A DNA stretch of 15,688 nt from JAENVT01 sp031424145. Lineage in GTDB: Bacteria; Actinomycetota; Acidimicrobiia; Acidimicrobiales; Ilumatobacteraceae. Positions 13,490 to 15,688 of this stretch are shown in pieces. The notes beneath the pieces are model-generated. The model did no database searches, was not told the DNA's origin, and saw only the letters and a list, made by a program, of their open reading frames with translations. The stretch covers positions 1-15,688 of the forward strand of contig JANPGV010000283.1 in the NCBI GenBank assembly GCA_031424145.1, in the 5' to 3' direction. The position numbers and the translations under genes were made by a program. Position 1 is the first letter of the stretch. Each line of letters starts with the position of its first letter.

Positions 13490-14080
13490 ATGTCACGAGT
13501 GGGCGGGCCCGCGAGGCTCGTCGGAGTGTTGGCACTTCAGGGCGCATTCGCTGCGCATCAGCGCGCCCTCGAGGCTGCTGGCGCAGCGACTCGACAGGTG
13601 CGCAAGCCCGGCGATCTCGCAGGCATCGATGCACTCGTGATGCCGGGCGGGGAGAGCACCACCATGTCGCGCCTGCTCACGACATCCGGATTGTTCGACG
13701 ACGTGAAGGCTCTTGTCGGCGACGGCCTGCCCGTCTTCGGCACATGCGCCGGCATGATCCTGTTGGCCAGCGAGGTCATTGATGGCCGGCCAGACCAGCT
13801 CAGCTTTGGAGCAATCGACATGTCGGTGCAACGGAATGGGTACGGGCGCCAAGTCGACAGCTTCGAGACCGATCTCGATGTGGTCGGCTTCGAGAGCCCG
13901 TTTCATGCCGTGTTCGTTCGTGCACCGAAGGTTGTGGCCATCGGCGCAAATGTGGAAGTGCTCGCCGAATACGATGGTGTCCCCGTCGTAGCTCGACAGG
14001 GACATGTGATGGTTGCATCGTTTCATCCCGAACTCACCGCCGACTCACGGCTGCATGGCAGATTTCTGCAGGAGGTATAG
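13490..14080 (+). CDS. pdxT: Pyridoxal 5'-phosphate synthase glutaminase subunit PdxT
   Basis: A 196-residue class-I glutaminase that frees ammonia from glutamine and channels it to PdxS. The landmarks are G-V-L-A-L-Q-G-A (12-19), the oxyanion-hole P-G-G-E-S-T-T (52-58), the nucleophile C86 in G-T-C-A-G-M, and the catalytic H179 and E181 in F-H-P-E-L-T. All are intact. The N-terminus has about 9 extra residues before the first strand; no closer start is available except non-canonical ones. The gap to pdxS is only 2 nt. Its last codons contain the GGAGG ribosome-binding site of yebC, so translation of the two is likely coupled. Confidence 0.97.
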   Translation: MSRVGGPARLVGVLALQGAFAAHQRALEAAGAATRQVRKPGDLAGIDALVMPGGESTTMSRLLTTSGLFDDVKALVGDGLPVFGTCAGMILLASEVIDGRPDQLSFGAIDMSVQRNGYGRQVDSFETDLDVVGFESPFHAVFVRAPKVVAIGANVEVLAEYDGVPVVARQGHVMVASFHPELTADSRLHGRFLQEV

Positions 14081-14083
14081 GCC

Positions 14084-14830
14084 ATGTCTGGCCATTCGAA
14101 GTGGGCGACCATCAAGCACAAGAAGGGCGCGGTCGACAAGGCACGGGGCAAGCTCTTCAACAAGATCGCCAGACAGCTCGAAGTCGCGGCACGCGAAGGC
14201 GGAGGCGATCCGGGCTCGAATGCCACCCTCCGGACCGTCATGCTCAAGGCCAAGGCTGCGCAGATGACCAACGATGCGATCGACCGGGCCGTCAAACGAG
14301 GTACAGGAGAAGACGACGGCCGCACGTACGAAGCGATCACCTACGAGGGCTATGCACCCGGCGGTGTCGCTCTGCTCATCGACGTGCTCACCGACAATCG
14401 CAACCGCACCGGCGCCGAGGTCCGCAACATCTTCTCCAAGTTGGGAGGATCACTGGCCGAGCCCGGCGCCGTCGGCTGGCAGTTCACGCGGAGAGGCGTT
14501 GTCATGGTCACCGGTGGCGATGAGGACAGCGTGATGATGGCTGCGCTCGAAGCGGGTGCAGAAGACGTGTCGGTCGAAGGTGACAGCTTCCGCGTCACGT
14601 GTGACCCATCCGCCGTCTACGACGTGCGGGACGCGCTGCAGGCCGCCGGGTTCGAGATCGAGTCAGCGGAGAGCACCATGGTGGCCAGCCTCTCGGTCGA
14701 GATCACCGACACCGACGACGCTCGCAAGATCCTGCGGATCATGGACGCCTTCGAGGACAACGACGACGTGCAGGACGTGTACAGCAACTTCGACATCAGC
14801 GACGAGCTCATGGAAACGGTCGGCGCATGA
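14084..14830 (+). CDS. yebC: YebC/TACO1 family protein
   Basis: A 248-residue member of the YebC family. The N-terminal M-S-G-H-S-K-W-x-x-I-K-H-K-K (1-14), L-F-N-K-I-A-R (24-30) and the block Y-E-G-Y-A-P-G-G-V-A (about 88-97) are highly characteristic, and the length is standard. Long annotated as a transcription regulator, the family is now linked to translation: mitochondrial TACO1 and bacterial homologues help ribosomes through stall-prone proline stretches. Either way it is cytoplasmic. AGGAGG lies about 8-9 nt before ATG 14084, inside pdxT. The position after pdxT and ahead of ruvC is the usual one in Actinobacteria. Its stop overlaps the next start by ATGA. Confidence 0.97.
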   Translation: MSGHSKWATIKHKKGAVDKARGKLFNKIARQLEVAAREGGGDPGSNATLRTVMLKAKAAQMTNDAIDRAVKRGTGEDDGRTYEAITYEGYAPGGVALLIDVLTDNRNRTGAEVRNIFSKLGGSLAEPGAVGWQFTRRGVVMVTGGDEDSVMMAALEAGAEDVSVEGDSFRVTCDPSAVYDVRDALQAAGFEIESAESTMVASLSVEITDTDDARKILRIMDAFEDNDDVQDVYSNFDISDELMETVGA

Positions 14831-15279
14831 GCGTGGGAGTCGGTGACGATGCTCCGGACTTTCGACTTCCCGCCACCGGTAGGTCGGAGGTTGCCTTGTC
14901 CGACTACGCCGGACAGCCTGTGGTGCTGGTCTTCTACCCGGGTGACGACACGCCGGTGTGCACGAAGCAGTTGAACTCGTACAACGGCGATCTCGCGGCG
15001 TTCGACGCCCTCAACGCTCAGGTGCTTGGCATCTCGGCACAGGGCATCGAGAGCCACGAATCGTTCTCCAGCAAGCATGGTTTGAAGTTCCCACTGTTGG
15101 CCGACACCGACAAGTCGGTCGCTGGCCTATACGGCACGCTCGGGCCGCTCGGCTTCCCGCGGCGCAGCGTCTTCATCGTTGATGGGGGCGGGGTGATCCG
15201 ATACGCCCATCGAGCGATCGCAGGATTGACGTATCGCCCCGTCAGCGAACTGGTCGAGGTGCTCAACTCGCTGTCGTGA
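14827..15279 (+). CDS. bcp: Peroxiredoxin of the BCP/AhpE type, single cysteine
   Basis: A 150-residue thioredoxin-fold peroxidase that reduces hydrogen peroxide and organic peroxides in the cytoplasm. The peroxidatic cysteine C45 is in Y-P-G-D-D-T-P-V-C, with T42 and an arginine in F-P-R-R-S-V-F-I-V-D (110-119) completing the site. E. coli Bcp has its resolving cysteine five residues further; here that place is Asn50, and C45 is the only cysteine of the protein, so it must work as a 1-Cys enzyme with an outside thiol. The start overlaps the yebC stop by 4 nt, so it is co-translated. A peroxidase here is unusual compared with the mycobacterial locus as I remember it. Confidence 0.94.
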   Translation: MSVGVGDDAPDFRLPATGRSEVALSDYAGQPVVLVFYPGDDTPVCTKQLNSYNGDLAAFDALNAQVLGISAQGIESHESFSSKHGLKFPLLADTDKSVAGLYGTLGPLGFPRRSVFIVDGGGVIRYAHRAIAGLTYRPVSELVEVLNSLS

Positions 15280-15312
15280 TCACCCGTCGGGAGGCCAGCG
15301 GGTACTACAGTA

Positions 15313-15326
15313 CGAACCTGTGTTCG
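15313..15326. promoter_or_regulatory. LexA-type SOS box over the ruvC start
   Basis: CGAAC-CTGT-GTTCG is a perfect 5-bp palindrome with a 4-nt spacer and matches the Gram-positive/actinobacterial LexA site core GAAC-N4-GTTC. It covers the GTG start of ruvC (15320-15322). TACAGT (15306-15311) just upstream looks like a -10 element, so a bound LexA would block transcription initiation. RuvC resolves Holliday junctions, a fitting SOS function, which raises confidence. Confidence 0.8.
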
Positions 15327-15688
15327 TTGCGCAGCGAGTCTTGGGGATCGATCCCGGCCTGACACGGTGCGGATACGCGGTTCTCGACAGCACCGGTCCG
15401 GGCAGTGCAAAGGCGTTGTCGCTGGGGGTACTGCGCACTCCGCCCACGGATGCGTTGCCGAAGCGCTTGGCGGCTCTGCAGGCCGAGATCGTCGCCTTGC
15501 TTCGCGAGTTCCGTCCTGATGTGGTCGCCGTCGAGCAGGTCTTCTTCCAGGTCAACGTGCGCACCGCGATGAGTGTCGGTCAGGCCAGCGGGCTGGCACT
15601 CGCCGAAGCCTCGGCATTCGGTTGCCAGGTCGTGCAGTACACGCCGAACCAGGTCAAGAACTCGGTCGCCGGCTGGGGCGGCGCCGAC
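15320..15688 (+). CDS. ruvC: Holliday junction endonuclease RuvC (partial, 5' part)
   Basis: The first 123 residues of RuvC; the gene runs off the right edge. The N-terminal R-V-L-G-I-D11-P-G-L-T-R-C-G-Y carries the first catalytic aspartate, and V-A-V-E72-Q-V-F-F the catalytic glutamate. The remaining two acidic residues lie beyond the window. The part Y-T-P-N-Q-V-K (107-113) is also typical. RuvC cuts four-way junctions made by recombination, together with RuvAB, which probably follow. The start is GTG 15320, 40 nt after bcp, with no Shine-Dalgarno sequence, so the mRNA is probably leaderless. It has its own LexA-type operator over the start. Confidence 0.97.
   Translation, partial: MFVAQRVLGIDPGLTRCGYAVLDSTGPGSAKALSLGVLRTPPTDALPKRLAALQAEIVALLREFRPDVVAVEQVFFQVNVRTAMSVGQASGLALAEASAFGCQVVQYTPNQVKNSVAGWGGAD

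Noticed and set aside
15280..15312. ACCCG...CGGGT hairpin after bcp as a terminator
   Set aside because: A 5-bp stem with a 12-nt loop and no T-run; it overlaps the likely ruvC promoter.

Overview
The window is GC-rich (codon third positions mostly G/C), uses many GTG starts and carries a set of neighbours typical of high-GC Actinobacteria. From memory of Mycobacterium tuberculosis, the order HIT protein, pgsA, PIM acyltransferase, pimA, pdxS, pdxT, yebC, ruvC matches the chromosomal stretch Rv2613c-Rv2594c, read in one direction. The proteins are clearly diverged from mycobacterial ones and several interspersed genes differ, so an environmental actinobacterium (perhaps of the Acidimicrobiia) is my inference. 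It is chromosomal, not plasmid, sequence.

Layout. 1-44: possible 5' end of a minus-strand gene. 225-3274: HIT/AP4A-phosphorylase-like protein, a two-helix membrane protein, a small convergent minus-strand gene, the CDP-alcohol phosphotransferase PgsA (probably phosphatidylinositol-phosphate synthase) and a PatA-like acyltransferase. 3291-4573: a decayed mobile-element zone with the 3' end of a tyrosine recombinase, a small phage-like ORF, a second, broken copy of that ORF's 3' end, an intact small ABM-like gene between them, and a 19-bp tandem repeat block. 4574-7421: a membrane-anchored cupredoxin, then a minus-strand operon of LLM-class oxidoreductase, ferredoxin and cytochrome P450. 7525-12494: PimA, LemA, HtpX and two tandem DUF3048 lipoproteins. 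12588-15688: pdxS-pdxT-yebC-bcp as a tight operon, then the start of ruvC.

How the genes work together. PgsA, the acyltransferase and PimA make phosphatidylinositol phosphate and its first mannosylated, acylated derivatives. In this genome the set is split by about 4.2 kb of accessory DNA (3275-7524). LLM, ferredoxin and P450 form a plausible oxidative module with its own electron carrier. PdxS and PdxT together form PLP synthase. YebC, a thiol peroxidase and RuvC are housekeeping functions.

The best non-coding signals are a perfect LexA-type SOS box over the ruvC start, a symmetric dyad upstream of the pdxS promoter, the 19-bp repeats at 4394-4470, and a fossil copy of the htpX 3' end upstream of the second DUF3048 gene, which shows how that paralogue arose. 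I see no CRISPR array, rRNA, tRNA or complete insertion sequence, and no convincing wholly new multi-gene system. The accessory island is the only region where one could be argued.
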